From Apiotrichum sp. Y4204 (taxonomy: Eukaryota; Basidiomycota; Tremellomycetes; Trichosporonales; Trichosporonaceae): a stretch of DNA of 64,000 nt. The notes under the pieces are model-generated. The model worked only from the letters and a program-made list of their open reading frames with translations. It did not search any database and was not told the DNA's origin. The translations under genes and the position numbers were made by a program. Numbering within the stretch: position 1 is the first letter of the stretch; every line of letters starts with the position of its first letter. Positions 1 to 13,224 of the stretch are shown here, piece by piece. The stretch spans positions 620,001-684,000 of the forward strand of contig JAMYHL010000035.1 in the NCBI GenBank assembly GCA_025531455.1. The letters run 5' to 3'.

Positions 1-279
1 CAAGTTCATCAGTTTGCGTACCAGCAAGGAGAAGGTCATCCTTAAAAGAAAGCGAGGACAGGGCCTGCGACAGCTGCTGCTGCTGCGCCGGCGTCTGTTG
101 TCAGTTTTCCTCTGCGAGCTACGAAGGAGAACGCTCGCAAACGGTGTGAGGGATATGAGGGCGTGGGATCATATCATTCCATGACGTAGAGTAGGTGGTC
201 GACGAATTCACCTAGAAAAGGACCAGCGCTGACAACGAAAGGAGCATGGATCACTCACCTGCGGAGCCTTGGGCGGCAT
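1..279 (-). CDS. 5' end of a Gln-rich hypothetical protein (partial)
   Basis: Function not recognised. On the minus strand an ATG at 279..277 opens a 7-codon exon (MPPKAPQ, 279..259). It is followed by a GTGAGT donor, a 164-nt intron (258..95) ending AACTGACAACAG, and a second exon from 94 that stays open to the window edge. The second exon reads TPAQQQQLSQALSSLSFKDD and then LLLAGTQTDEL, so the visible N-terminus is short, Gln-rich and probably flexible. The intron has this genome's canonical donor, branch site and acceptor, and the codon phase is kept, which is the main support. A GTACGC at 21..16 could be a second donor, but the frame also continues without it. The rest of the gene lies outside the window, so no product can be named. 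Confidence 0.5.
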
Positions 280-2144
280 GTTGCGCGCAAGATGAGTTTC
301 TGTTGAGTGAGCAACAGTCGCGACAAGACAACAACAGTGGTACAGTGGGAAAGGAAGGCAGAACGACCGCGTCGGGGTCGGGGAAGGGGAGGTGTAAAGC
401 GGTGAAGACGTACGGCAGCGGTTTCGCTATCTAGAAGTGGAGAGAGGTGGGAGGTGCTCGAGAGGGAGGATGAGGTGAGTAGAAAAGTAGAGAAGGAAAG
501 TGGGGTGGGAGGAAGAGAGCTACAGTGGACGGTTGGATTTATACTTTCTGATCGGTCTGGTGAGCCATGAGCCGTTGCCTGGGTGGTGGAGGTGCAGGGA
601 AGACACACATTCCTCAAACGCGCCCTCGCACCAAGTTCCCAGTATCGGTTGACTCACCCACCTCACTCTCACACACACTTCTCTGCTGTTTTCCTCGCAC
701 CTGCCCCCATGCACACACAAAACACACACAGCCTGCTGCGGTGCATGGCGAGGACTGGGCAGGTCACCAAGGCCAGAGACTGGCGTGACGCGCAACGCCC
801 CTCACAGCCCTTCACACACGTCAAACACGCATATCTGCCGCTTTGGCACGCTGCTTGCAACCCCACGGATTGATCCACTGATCGCTAATCCATGATCAAT
901 CACCCACTGACAACTGATTTACTGATTCGCGGATCCATTGTTACACCGATCCGCGGAGCGCGGGGCGCGGCTTCTAGCATCTGGGTGTCTGGACGTGACC
1001 TGTGAGTCCTGAGTTTTGGGCTGTGGTGCAAGTGCCAGGATGCGCGAGGATTTTGTTTCACAGATCCCTAGCCCAACAATGTCTAAACCTGGATGCCAAG
1101 TGATACAGAACACGTAACTTCAAACAATGCGCGCGTCGCCAGGATGGGTATCATATATGCAGATAATGCTTCTGGCGTCGGCGCTGCCCTTGGGCTGTCA
1201 CTCCTCATATGCTCAGCCTGCTGCAATCGACGCCAGCTGAACGTCGGTGTACCAGGGTGCCAATGAAAAGCTATCCCCTTCCTTGCACAGTTGCACAGTT
1301 GCCACTCCACTGAGCTGGGGCCTTCATGCGGTACGAGAGTGGCCTTGACGCCCGCTTCCCCGCGGCCAATTACGCCCGGAGAGCTAACGCCCTATCCTCC
1401 AGCCTTCTGCCATCGCCCCAGCATGCAGCTTGCATTCTGCCTCGCGTCGTCACGGCACCGGGCGCGCGCGCATTGAAGATCAAAGAACGAGGTGCGCGAA
1501 TCCTTCGACATTCCATCGGGGGTCTGCAGATCCGACAATCTGATAATCAGACCCCGTGCGCGCCCCAGGCGCTGCGGATCCGCAAGAAACAGAAACACCA
1601 CTTTTTGATGCACAGCGTCTGCTCCGAGACGGGCGCGAGTGCCATACCCACCGGCCCACCACCCCACAAACGTCAGGTCGCCTCGAGGCCAGACAGGAGG
1701 AGAGGGTAAGGGGGCGCTGTGCAGGCACCATCTATTCGTACATGCTGCAGAAAGCGCCAGAACAACTTGATACCTCTTTGTCCGCCCGGCAGGAAGCAGG
1801 GCGCGCCCTGTCGGGTTCTTATCTTCCAAAGGGAGCTTGTAGCGCCCTGCAGCCTTAGTGCGTACTCGTTAGGCGCCAGAGAGGAGCGGACCGCGCTCAA
1901 TGTACCTCCCCTGTTATGTGAGAAGCATGAAGCAGATGTCGCAATCCCATTACATAGTGGGGTACTACCTCAACGAAACAATGTCCTGGTATCATAACAT
2001 TGTTTGAGGTTGCATTGTTGGTGCACGGTGGTCAGTGTTGCGTCCGCCGGTTCGCGCGTCCGCGCATTACTACCCTCGAGCCCCGCCCATATCGGCATGT
2101 CGCGTTGACCCCGGCCTTGCTATCCTTGAGGGTGCGCAGATCCT
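280..2144. other. Gene-free interval, upstream of two minus-strand genes
   Basis: No reading frame here has homologue-like sequence or supporting splice sites. About 431-525 is purine-rich on the plus strand, so it is pyrimidine-rich on the strand of the flanking partial gene and is probably its leader or promoter. Around 870-935 there are loose repeats of ACTGAT/GATCC words. The overlapping frames at 1326-1829 look like GC-driven chance ORFs. Confidence 0.5.
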
Positions 2145-4503
2145 TCAGTCGGCTTGATCCCCTCCAGCCTCCTCAACAACAGCGGCGATCTTCTCCCTCC
2201 AGCGGAGCTGCACGTCAACCGCCTCCCGGAAGATCTCATACTTGGCATCGAGGAGGCGGCGCTCCCTCGCGCCCTCTGGGCCAGCACGCGGCTCGACGCG
2301 CTTCGCAGGCTGGGTCATGGCAACCATGATGTCCCACAGCTTGGCGCCGTCGGCAGCCTCGCGGGCGTTCGCGTCAGCCTGGGACGTAATCGGACCGGCG
2401 CGTGACTGGTCGTACGCAAAGCGGCCCAGCATGGCAGATCCCAAAACCACCGCGGCCGCCGGGTTCGGAGGGAGCACGACAGGCATCTGAAGGACCGTGG
2501 CGAGCAGCTGCATCAGGGGCATGTTCTTCGCCTGCGAACCTGAAGTCAGAGGGGAGCCAGGGTCTAGGCGAACGTACCGGACATGTAGACAGAGTTAACA
2601 GTATGGCCCTTGGCGTTCATTGTGTCGACAATGTGGCGCGTCTGGAGGGCGATAGCCTGTATGTCAGCGTCACTCAGCGCAAACCCCAGAGCATCCGGCC
2701 CAGCCACCGATTCGCACCTCGAGCGTGACATTGAACCGCTGCGCCAGATCGTCAAGGCCGTCGTCCAGTTTGAGACCGCAGATCATGCCCGTCATCTTGG
2801 GGTCGGCGAGCGGCGAGCGGTTGCCATGCAGATCCGGGTAGAAGTGAATGTCCTTTGTGAGGTGCGCTGGAATGTCAGCAGCCGAAGCTTGTGGTTGAAT
2901 GTTGGGGATCTGGGGAAAGCCCTCCAGATTCTTCGAAAGCCCTCAGAAGCCCCAAGCAATAACACTGTCACGTACTCAGAGTCTCGGCACCTTTAGAAGC
3001 CTTGAGCGCGTCGAGCCGTTCGCCGAGAATCTCGTACGTGCTCTTGCCCGTCTTCTTCGACTCCTCCTTAAGGCGCGTGTATGCTGGGTGCGTGGTCATG
3101 ACAAAGTCGATCAGCTGGCCCGTTGACGACTGCCCTCCTTCGTTCACCCAGTACTCTGGAAACACTGCGTTGCGGTATGGTCCCCACTGTGGGTCAGCTC
3201 AGAATACCATCGCAAAACCGGCGCAAAGATACGCACTACACTGTGAGGTCAGCTTCGTTCCCATGTTCCACACGTACCCAGGTACGAAAATTCCCTCCTT
3301 GCTCTGCACAAGATGGCAGGTACTCGTTCCCGCGACGGCAGCGAGACGGTGTGCTGCGTCTTCCAGCGTGGGCTTAGACTCGTTGACATCCTCCGACGCC
3401 GCCGTGGCAGCGACAGTGCCAATCCAACCAGAGTACCTGATGTAAGTGGGCGTTACAACACACACTCACGCGTCGATGACAGCGCTCCCAACCGCCGTAC
3501 CCGTAACAAGTCCCAGCTCCTCCGCAGCCGCCGCACTTAGCCCCTCGCCTACGGGCTGGCCGGCCGTGAGCACCAGGCCGTTCTTGCCCGGAATCCCGCC
3601 GAGCTGCTCAAAATCGTTCTTCACGAGGTCCTCCAAACCTGTGGTCAGAGGGTACAGTAGTTGACATGCTCACCGATCTTGTTGAAAAATCGCGCAGACC
3701 ACCCTTCCTCGCTGACTTCCTTCGTGCCGTCACCGTGCTCCATAGTCGTCCCAGGCGGGATGTAGCTGTACTTGCACGCGAGGGAGCAGTTTGAACGGGC
3801 CGGAGATCCCGTCGCGCGGTACGTGAGGTAATCGGGGAGACTAGGGTGAGAAACGCAGAGAAAGTAGGGCTTACTCGAAGAAGAGACAGTTTGCGAACCT
3901 GTCTGCTGCCATGTGCTTCTTGAGCCACAGAGTCTTGGGCGTCTCCATCTCGAGCTTTCGTCAGTAGAGTCAACATTTATCTCAAGCTTACGCTCATCGT
4001 GCCGCCCACGAAGCCCAGAACACCCTCGCCGGATGCGTTGATCGTGTCCGCCTCCTCCTCGGCACGGTGGTCAGCCCACAGGATGACGTTCCATTCTCTG
4101 GGCTTGCCCACCTGCTCATCCGACTCGCCGCCATCTCCAGACCGAGACACGCTGATGGGCTTTCCGTCGCGATCAACCACGGCAAGTGAACATGTCGCGT
4201 CGAATCCCACGCCCTTAACGCTTTCTGGCTTGACGCCCGACTCCTTCAGAATCGCCCGGCTGCAGCTCGCCAGCGCTGCCCAGATGTCGGCGGTCGACTG
4301 CTCGAAAATTCTGTGGTCCGACGGCGAACGGTGCGTCTGTGTCGCCTCTAAATGTCAGCCACGAACATGAAGACACGTACCCGAGTGCTCAGCAATGAGC
4401 TTGCCGTCCCTATCGACAAGACACGCTCGCCCAGAGCCGGTTCCACTGCGGTCAGCGGCATTAGACTCCAAACCTACACGTCAAAGCCGATAAAGTATTC
4501 CAT
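2145..4503 (-). CDS. FGGY-family carbohydrate (D-ribulose-type) kinase
   Basis: Predicted cytosolic ATP-dependent sugar kinase of the FGGY family, closest in style to the eukaryotic FGGY/Ydr109c D-ribulokinase branch; the substrate is inferred. The start (ATG 4503) gives MEYFIGFDV, joined by a 26-nt first exon (4503..4478) to GTGSGRACLVDRDG in exon 2 (4445..4381), the N-terminal phosphate-binding region. Exon 3 (4347..3992) carries GVGFDATCSLAVV and ILWADHRA, both typical FGGY_N blocks, then GFVGGTMS continuing into LEMETPKTLWLK in exon 4. Downstream exons give DAYSGWIGT, the VAGTSTCH motif of FGGY_C, and a C-terminal helix rich in charged residues ending EEAGGDQAD. Introns are about 35-60 nt. 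The product is about 600 residues, near family size. No neighbouring pathway gene is visible. Confidence 0.9.
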
Positions 4504-7272
4504 CTTGGAAGTGATTGGGTAAAGCAGTCAGAGGAGCGAACGCTCAGTCTCATCATTGTCGTGGAAATTCAGCGCTTGTGCAACCCTCGTCCAAGTGACC
4601 GGTGTGTACCACCTCGCTTCCCAACAGTGGGGAGTGTTTATGGTCGGGTCGCGACCGGGCCGATCTTGCCGTGATGCCGCCAGATGCCGATTTCATGTGG
4701 AATGCATGTGGACAGCCGCACGGGACAGATTGACCACGTTTGTACCGCGCTAACAACACGCCGGAGCCACGCCAAGCATTTCAGCTGCGGATTGGCGAGA
4801 TCTCAGACGATTCCAATAATTCCAAAGCGCATCACGCTCTGAAACACCAGGTTTCATTGGTTTAGTTACGTTAGCCAAAAGTAAGATGAAACATCAGTGG
4901 CACGACATAACGGGCAAATCGGCCAGATAAGGTTTTCGATGCAACATGCCCAATGGGGGGGGGAAGCCTTGAGGCCTTGAGGGCGAGAGCACCCTAAGGG
5001 TCGAGCTGGAGGAGCTATCCAGGTGGCCAGCGGCCAACGGCCACCATATGCAGCACAGATCCAACAGTGGGTTGACACCATACAGCAAAGGAACACATCA
5101 GTCATGAAGCAGGAACATGTCCCTTTCGGGAACAGCTGCGGTCAAAGTTCCCGGGGGTGAGCAGAACAAAGCGTTGTAAGTTCAGCGTGTGGACAATGTC
5201 ATCTGAATGCTGAATGGGGGAATTTGTTTCCTTCACTGGTATTCGAATGTATGATGCTGTGGCGTTGCGCAGCTGTTCACAACGAACACCTTTTCTACAA
5301 TGTCACCCAATGTGCCGATTCCAGCAGTAGTAGTGATACACCACACAATTCCAAAGACAACATTGTGGAACACTATAACGCATACCAGGGTGTGGACAGT
5401 TAGAACCGCAGCAGAAAAAGTGGGGTTGCCGTCGCTCGTTAGCCGCAGTCGTTGACGTCGCCAAACAAGGTCGCGGGAGTGGCCGTTGTATTCCCACGGA
5501 GCAGCGTCATGACCCTCAAACGATAATTAGAGTTTCAAAGGTTGTGCCAGATCCCGATAGAGTTTGCTACGTAGACTACCTGAGACGAGACTGAGCCGAG
5601 CAGCAGGCCGCAGAGGGCCTGCCGTTATATTCTTTGGCTTCTGCCGGAAACACCACGTTGAGTCAGAATCCGGGACGAAAGCCGGTCGGGTGTCAGCATG
5701 GATTCGAGGGAACCGTATGCTGCGCATGTGTACACTCTAACGTGAAAGAACCGGCGTCATGAGTTGACGCCGTAAGGTCAAGGTCCGTGTCCTGCAGCGC
5801 CTTTGTGCGTCGCTGCCACCGAAGGTTGGTTGTCAAGGCGAACGGGACGGGCCACCTGCATAACATTACATGCGCCGGCATACAATCGGCAATATTTGGC
5901 GACAGCATTAATCGATCTAGCTGGTAATCGGCTCTCCTTTATTACGGCCGTACATACTGTGGCCCGAAGAGAGAAATGACAAGAAGCCATGCTGTGGATA
6001 TTGAAAATCTCCAAGCAGCATGCAGCATCCGGACGGAGACTCTGTACCGCTGTGGCTTCCGGTGGCCGGTGATGTGTGTATATTGCAACTACGCCCACCT
6101 CCACACCCCACAACATCTACCCCCTCTTGGCCCTGACCTGCTCCATGTGGCCTTGTGGCCCCCCGCCCTCCTTCCCTGCATGTCCGGCACGTCCTGCGCG
6201 ATCCTGCATGTGGTGGCTAAGGTTTCACCTGTCCGCCCTGTTAGTCTGGATTGTCATCCTCGATGGTGCATGAAGCAAGCTTCTCGTCCTAGTCTAACTA
6301 CGACTGCGCCTATCCTGGACCGGATCAGACAATATGACAATGGGAAAAGCCCTTCACTCGCAGCTCGCAGCAGCCGGGCAGCGACCCGTAGCACAGTAGT
6401 TTTGAACGGTTGTAACAAGGTCTCCTAGATGCCAAGCCAGTCATAGCTCGGATCGCCAGGCGCCAACAGCCACAACCAGTGTGGAGCTGACAGTGCGGCA
6501 GGCCCCCGCAGCACCAGACGAGCAATGCGAGCTTTGTGCACATGCACAGAGAAACCAGTTGGCCAGTTAGTGGCCTTGGTTGTCGCGAAGCAGATGCAGA
6601 ACTCTTCGTGTGTGCCATATACATACCCGTACACGGTCATTCATATCATTGCTCTTCATCCCTCATTTTCCCATCATCCTTCGACCTTACCACACATTGC
6701 TTTCCGACCTTCTGGCTGCCAGCTCAGAAGAACACTCGACCGCGTCTTCTTTCATTTCCCCTTCGGGCCTCCTTTCATCCTTTCGCTCCGCGCGCTCCGG
6801 GAACCCGTCTCGCTCGCCAGTTGCGCCTCACTGCTACCTAGCCAGTTCCGCCAAGAGTCTATCTACTGTTATTCTCGCCAAACCACCCACCTGGACTTTG
6901 TTTCTTGTTAGCCTCGTCTGATCGGCAAGCATCGCTCGGAGATCTGTTAGACTCTGCACTGCAGAGCATAGAATAGTAAGTGCTCATCCATACCACGCTC
7001 CGGTATTCGGGACATTTCCAACCTCTCGGGTGGCGCGCAGGTCAGATCCGCAGCACCCTGTCTCACCAACCCTTGCTCCCTGTTCTTTCCAACAATCATC
7101 ATCCTTTCACCTTTGCACACCAACATGCGCAAGAGATGTCAGCCCGAGGGCGAGGGCGAACGTACCCATCATCACCATCCACATGTACTGACAGAGGTAT
7201 CAGCGCATTTTTATACTGCCGACTTATTAGTGCGGCGTTGACACTTGTTCTTCGTCGTCTCCACCCTCTATC
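4504..7272. other. Gene-free interval before the aspartic protease
   Basis: I find no supportable gene. About 6640-6900 is pyrimidine-rich on the plus strand (many CTTC/TCCC words) and is probably the promoter or leader of the protease gene. A GTAAGT at about 6976 and a CTGACAG...ATCAG stretch near 7190-7204 could bound a 5'-UTR intron, which is unproven. A G homopolymer lies near 4960. Confidence 0.45.
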
Positions 7273-8919
7273 ATGCTTCCTTCCACTCTCCTTCTCCTTG
7301 CCGCGAGCTCGTTGGTCAACGCAGTCCCGACTCCGGAAGCTGAGGCATTTGCCATCCCCCCAGGATCGTCCGGACCTCCTGATGGCTTTGCCATTCCCCT
7401 CCGTCACACCCCGGAGTCCGTACGCCGCGAACTCGAAAAGCGTGAGCGTAAGATTAACGATCCCATTCGCCTGGCCCGAGTTTTGGCCCGCGTCGACACC
7501 AAGTATGGCGGCGATGGCCAGGGGGTTGCCCTCTTCCGTAACCTGCTTGCAAAGCAGCACCTCAAGCGCCAGTCGACACCTCTTCAGGACCACGATACCG
7601 ATACGACGTACTCGGGAGAGGTGAATGTCGGAACACCTGCCCAGCCGTTCCAGATCATTCTGGACACGGGATCTGCGGATTTCTGGGTTGAGGGGGCTTG
7701 CGAGGACTGCGGGACCAGGTTTGACCACAACAAGTCGTCGACGTACGAGGCCACGGGTCGTAACTTCTCCGTCAGGTACGGCTCAGGCAGCGCCAACGGT
7801 CTTCTCGTCAAGGACACTGTCTCCGTCGGAGGCTTCGCCGTCACTGGGCAGACATTTGCTCTTATCAACGACATGACCAAGGACCTCATCACGAAGGCCA
7901 CCAGTGGTATCATGGGCTTCTCTTTCGAGCGCCTTTCGTCTTCCAAGTCTACCCCGTGGTGGGAGAATCTCGCCAGGTCGGACACCTGGAAGGAGAAGCT
8001 GTTCGCCTTCTACATGAAGCGCTGGCGGAACGTTCCCAATGCCAAGAAGATCGAAGACGGTGGCCTCGTTACCTTTGGTTACACTGATTCGTCGCTGTAC
8101 ACTGGCGACATCACATACGTGGATGTTGCTGAAAACCCCACCTACTGGGAGATCAAGCTGGACTCTCTCAAGACCCAGGGTAACAACATCGAGGTTGGGG
8201 AGAAGAACATGGTGGCTGTCGACACCGGAACCACACTCATCGGTGGCCCCGAAGAGACTGTTGCCGCCTTCTATGCTGCCATCCCCGGTGCGAGGCGCAT
8301 GAACGGGTCCTTGACCAATTACTACGAGTACCCTTGCAACACGCAGGTCAACGCTGTCATGACTTTCGGCGGCTTTGACATCAACATCCACCATGACGAC
8401 TTCAACCTTGGCGCGTACACCCCTACTGATCCCGATTACTGCGCCGGCGCCCTCTTCGTTCAGAACCTCAATGGCCGCGTTCAGTGGATTCTTGGCGCCT
8501 CAGCCCTCAAGAATGCGTACACGGTGTTCCGCTACGAGCCCCGCTCGGTCGGCTTTGCCCGCCTTGCCGACTCGGACTCAAGCACTTCTTCGCAGAGCCC
8601 CGCTCCGACCTCCAACTCCGGCACCAGCACGTCCACGGACGGCAGCCCGTCTAGCGGACCCACCTCGTCCGACTCGAAGGCCACTGCTGGCCTGAACGCC
8701 AACGGCATCGGCATCGCCACGCCCGAGTCGACGAACGGCACTGACACGACCACTTCCAAGGGCGCCGGCAAGATTATCCAGGCACAGGACGCTAGCTCGA
8801 CCGCTGGCACGGACTCGGCCGCGGCCAAGACTGGTTCCAACAGTGGCGCCGCCGGCACCCACATCCCCACCCTCCTCTCAGTCCTCGCCGTCTTGCCCCT
8901 CATTGTATCATTCTTCTAA
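7273..8919 (+). CDS. Secreted GPI-anchored-type aspartic protease (pepsin family A1)
   Basis: Intronless 548-residue extracellular aspartyl endopeptidase of the yapsin/pepsin type. Residues 1-17 are a signal peptide (MLPSTLLLLAASSLVNA). A propeptide runs to about residue 100 and ends near a dibasic/LKRQ site. The first catalytic motif is DTGSADFWV with Asp131, and the second is DTGTT with Asp317; both are intact. Paired cysteines flank the first active-site loop (CEDC). After the catalytic fold, from about residue 436, there is a Ser/Thr/Gly-rich linker of about 90 residues. The last 20 residues are hydrophobic (LLSVLAVLPLIVSFF end), as in GPI-attachment signals. It converges tail to tail with a secreted carboxylesterase. 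Whether it stays on the wall or membrane is inferred from the C-terminus only. Confidence 0.93.
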   Translation: MLPSTLLLLAASSLVNAVPTPEAEAFAIPPGSSGPPDGFAIPLRHTPESVRRELEKRERKINDPIRLARVLARVDTKYGGDGQGVALFRNLLAKQHLKRQSTPLQDHDTDTTYSGEVNVGTPAQPFQIILDTGSADFWVEGACEDCGTRFDHNKSSTYEATGRNFSVRYGSGSANGLLVKDTVSVGGFAVTGQTFALINDMTKDLITKATSGIMGFSFERLSSSKSTPWWENLARSDTWKEKLFAFYMKRWRNVPNAKKIEDGGLVTFGYTDSSLYTGDITYVDVAENPTYWEIKLDSLKTQGNNIEVGEKNMVAVDTGTTLIGGPEETVAAFYAAIPGARRMNGSLTNYYEYPCNTQVNAVMTFGGFDINIHHDDFNLGAYTPTDPDYCAGALFVQNLNGRVQWILGASALKNAYTVFRYEPRSVGFARLADSDSSTSSQSPAPTSNSGTSTSTDGSPSSGPTSSDSKATAGLNANGIGIATPESTNGTDTTTSKGAGKIIQAQDASSTAGTDSAAAKTGSNSGAAGTHIPTLLSVLAVLPLIVSFF

Positions 8920-9355
8920 GCTCCTCGTAAAGACATCATGATCCCCCTTCATTAAATCAGCACCGGACAATAACCCCTCCCCTGTTCCCGTACCTTTTAG
9001 TCTAGTACATGCACTATTCACACTGGGCCGCGTCCCGAAGGACAGTTCTCGTGCAGCATGTTGCCAAATGGTGACCAAGACGACCAAAGTAAGATGCACG
9101 TGCCCTTTGGTATCGCGGTGTCAAGATCAGCAGGTGCGTTGAACAGAAATGTTGCGCGCTTTCAGTTTGGCAAACACCATATCCAGTTACACTGGAACCA
9201 TAGGGGTATCACTGCATGCCTTCTGAATTTATCGCTATGGACATCTAAAGAAGGCAGTACAGCTCACGTTTGCAACCTCCCTCTAGTGCCAGACCTCTAA
9301 TGAAGGCATTGTCGTGGGGTTGCCAGTGGCCTTGCTCTTCATCAGGTGTGCCTGT
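8920..9355. other. Convergent 3' intergenic region
   Basis: This stretch lies between the stop codons of the protease (plus) and the carboxylesterase (minus). It should contain both 3' UTRs. No gene or repeat is seen. Confidence 0.6.
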
Positions 9356-11822
<2,467 letters not shown>

Positions 11823-13224
11823 GGCGTCAGATTCGATGTTCAGAGACAGTGAAACTTTGCGGTACAGCCATTGATTATATAGAGCACACAGATATATGGT
11901 GCGTAACACCATTGCTGAGGAGGAGATCCACAGAAACCACCCATCATCTTGAACCGACGTCGGCAGCGAGCACTTACGGTTGAATGGCAATGAGCAGTCC
12001 GAAATAGATTGGCGCACAGCAACCTCCGTCATAACATGAGGCCTCCGCTGTGTTTACCCGCAAATCAGAGATCGCAGAGTTGTTAGTGCCCTTGAAATTG
12101 GCCGGTGGTATGTGTTCCAAGCGGTGGAACGGCTATGCGGAGTTCAGTGCGGTAGTGGATACAGAGCACTTAGCAGCTACCGTTAGGATTACTCATTAGG
12201 GCTCTCTGCCTGCTTTCAAAATGGGAGTATCGATGTTGAAGCTGTGAGCTCTAGCTTCCCAGAATTGCTGGGCGGTGCATCAGTGGATTAGTGACTGGTG
12301 CAACGGGAACCGATGTGGGAACCGAGCGTGCGTCACGGAGGTGACACTGCAGCAAGGGGCTCGGCGATGGGTTAGTCCGGGAACGGAGGTGAGAAGAGTC
12401 CATCGCTATAACCTCTCGAGTACAGCCTGTGGATCAACGGGTCTCAACCTCCTCTCGGCGTGGCCGGGAAGCTCGTCCTGGGTCTTCGGTGTGTCACAGC
12501 CCCGGAACACCCACATCCTCAGCCCATCCTGCTAGCAGAGCGTTGTGGTGGTCGTTGGGAGCCGAGGAGAGTCTTGATTGAGAGTGTGAGGCAGGATTTT
12601 TGCAACTTCTCAATGGACGCATGAGGAGAAAGCTGTGAAAGACAGAGTGTGTATGATCGTAAAGAGGAGATGGAAATGAACCCTGTACTGTACTTACCCC
12701 TGATTTTTCATCGACGTCCAGTAATTAATTAATTTCCCGCCTTGAGTGACGCGTCATTCATATCAGTTGATGCGACCTGAACGTGTCGATCTCCCTGCAC
12801 CTACCTCACACAACCATCACAGTTGCTGTTGATGCAGATGCGTAAACAGCAGCTGGTACGTTGAAACTATGACCCAGTAGCTCATCCGGGTAACAGTTCT
12901 GCAAAATCAGGAGACAGCTGGGTCACTGAGTCATCCGGTCGCTGCGCGTTCTCAGGAGCCCTATCGACGTCCCACTCGCCGGTCTCATCGTCTCGTTATC
13001 CAGGCATTGCATGCAAGTACTACACGGGCCACTTAGTCCGTACTATACGGGGATACAGCTGGCGCGCCGGCCAAAAGCTAGCTAGCTACTCATACTCTAT
13101 AATAAACATGGCAAGAACGAAGAAGAAATGAATATCATTGTTCGTAGTGATGATGACACAGGTAGTGGAATACAGGCGTGGTGGGTGACACTGGCGCTGC
13201 TGTTCAGAGCCGACTCTAGACTCG
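11823..13224. other. Gene-free interval
   Basis: This stretch holds the promoter side of the carboxylesterase and the 3' side of the next minus-strand gene. It contains an AT-rich ATTAATTAATT tract near 12722 in otherwise GC-balanced DNA. No supportable coding region is seen. Confidence 0.5.
11875..11881 (-). promoter_or_regulatory. TATA-like element upstream of the carboxylesterase
   Basis: TATATAA on the minus strand, 53 nt before the chosen ATG at 11822. The spacing fits a TATA box with a short leader. It supports the start choice but is not proof of use. Confidence 0.4.

Noticed and set aside
7099..7728. 209-codon minus-strand ORF over the protease start
   Set aside because: Antisense shadow of the aspartic protease, which has an intact signal peptide and catalytic motif.
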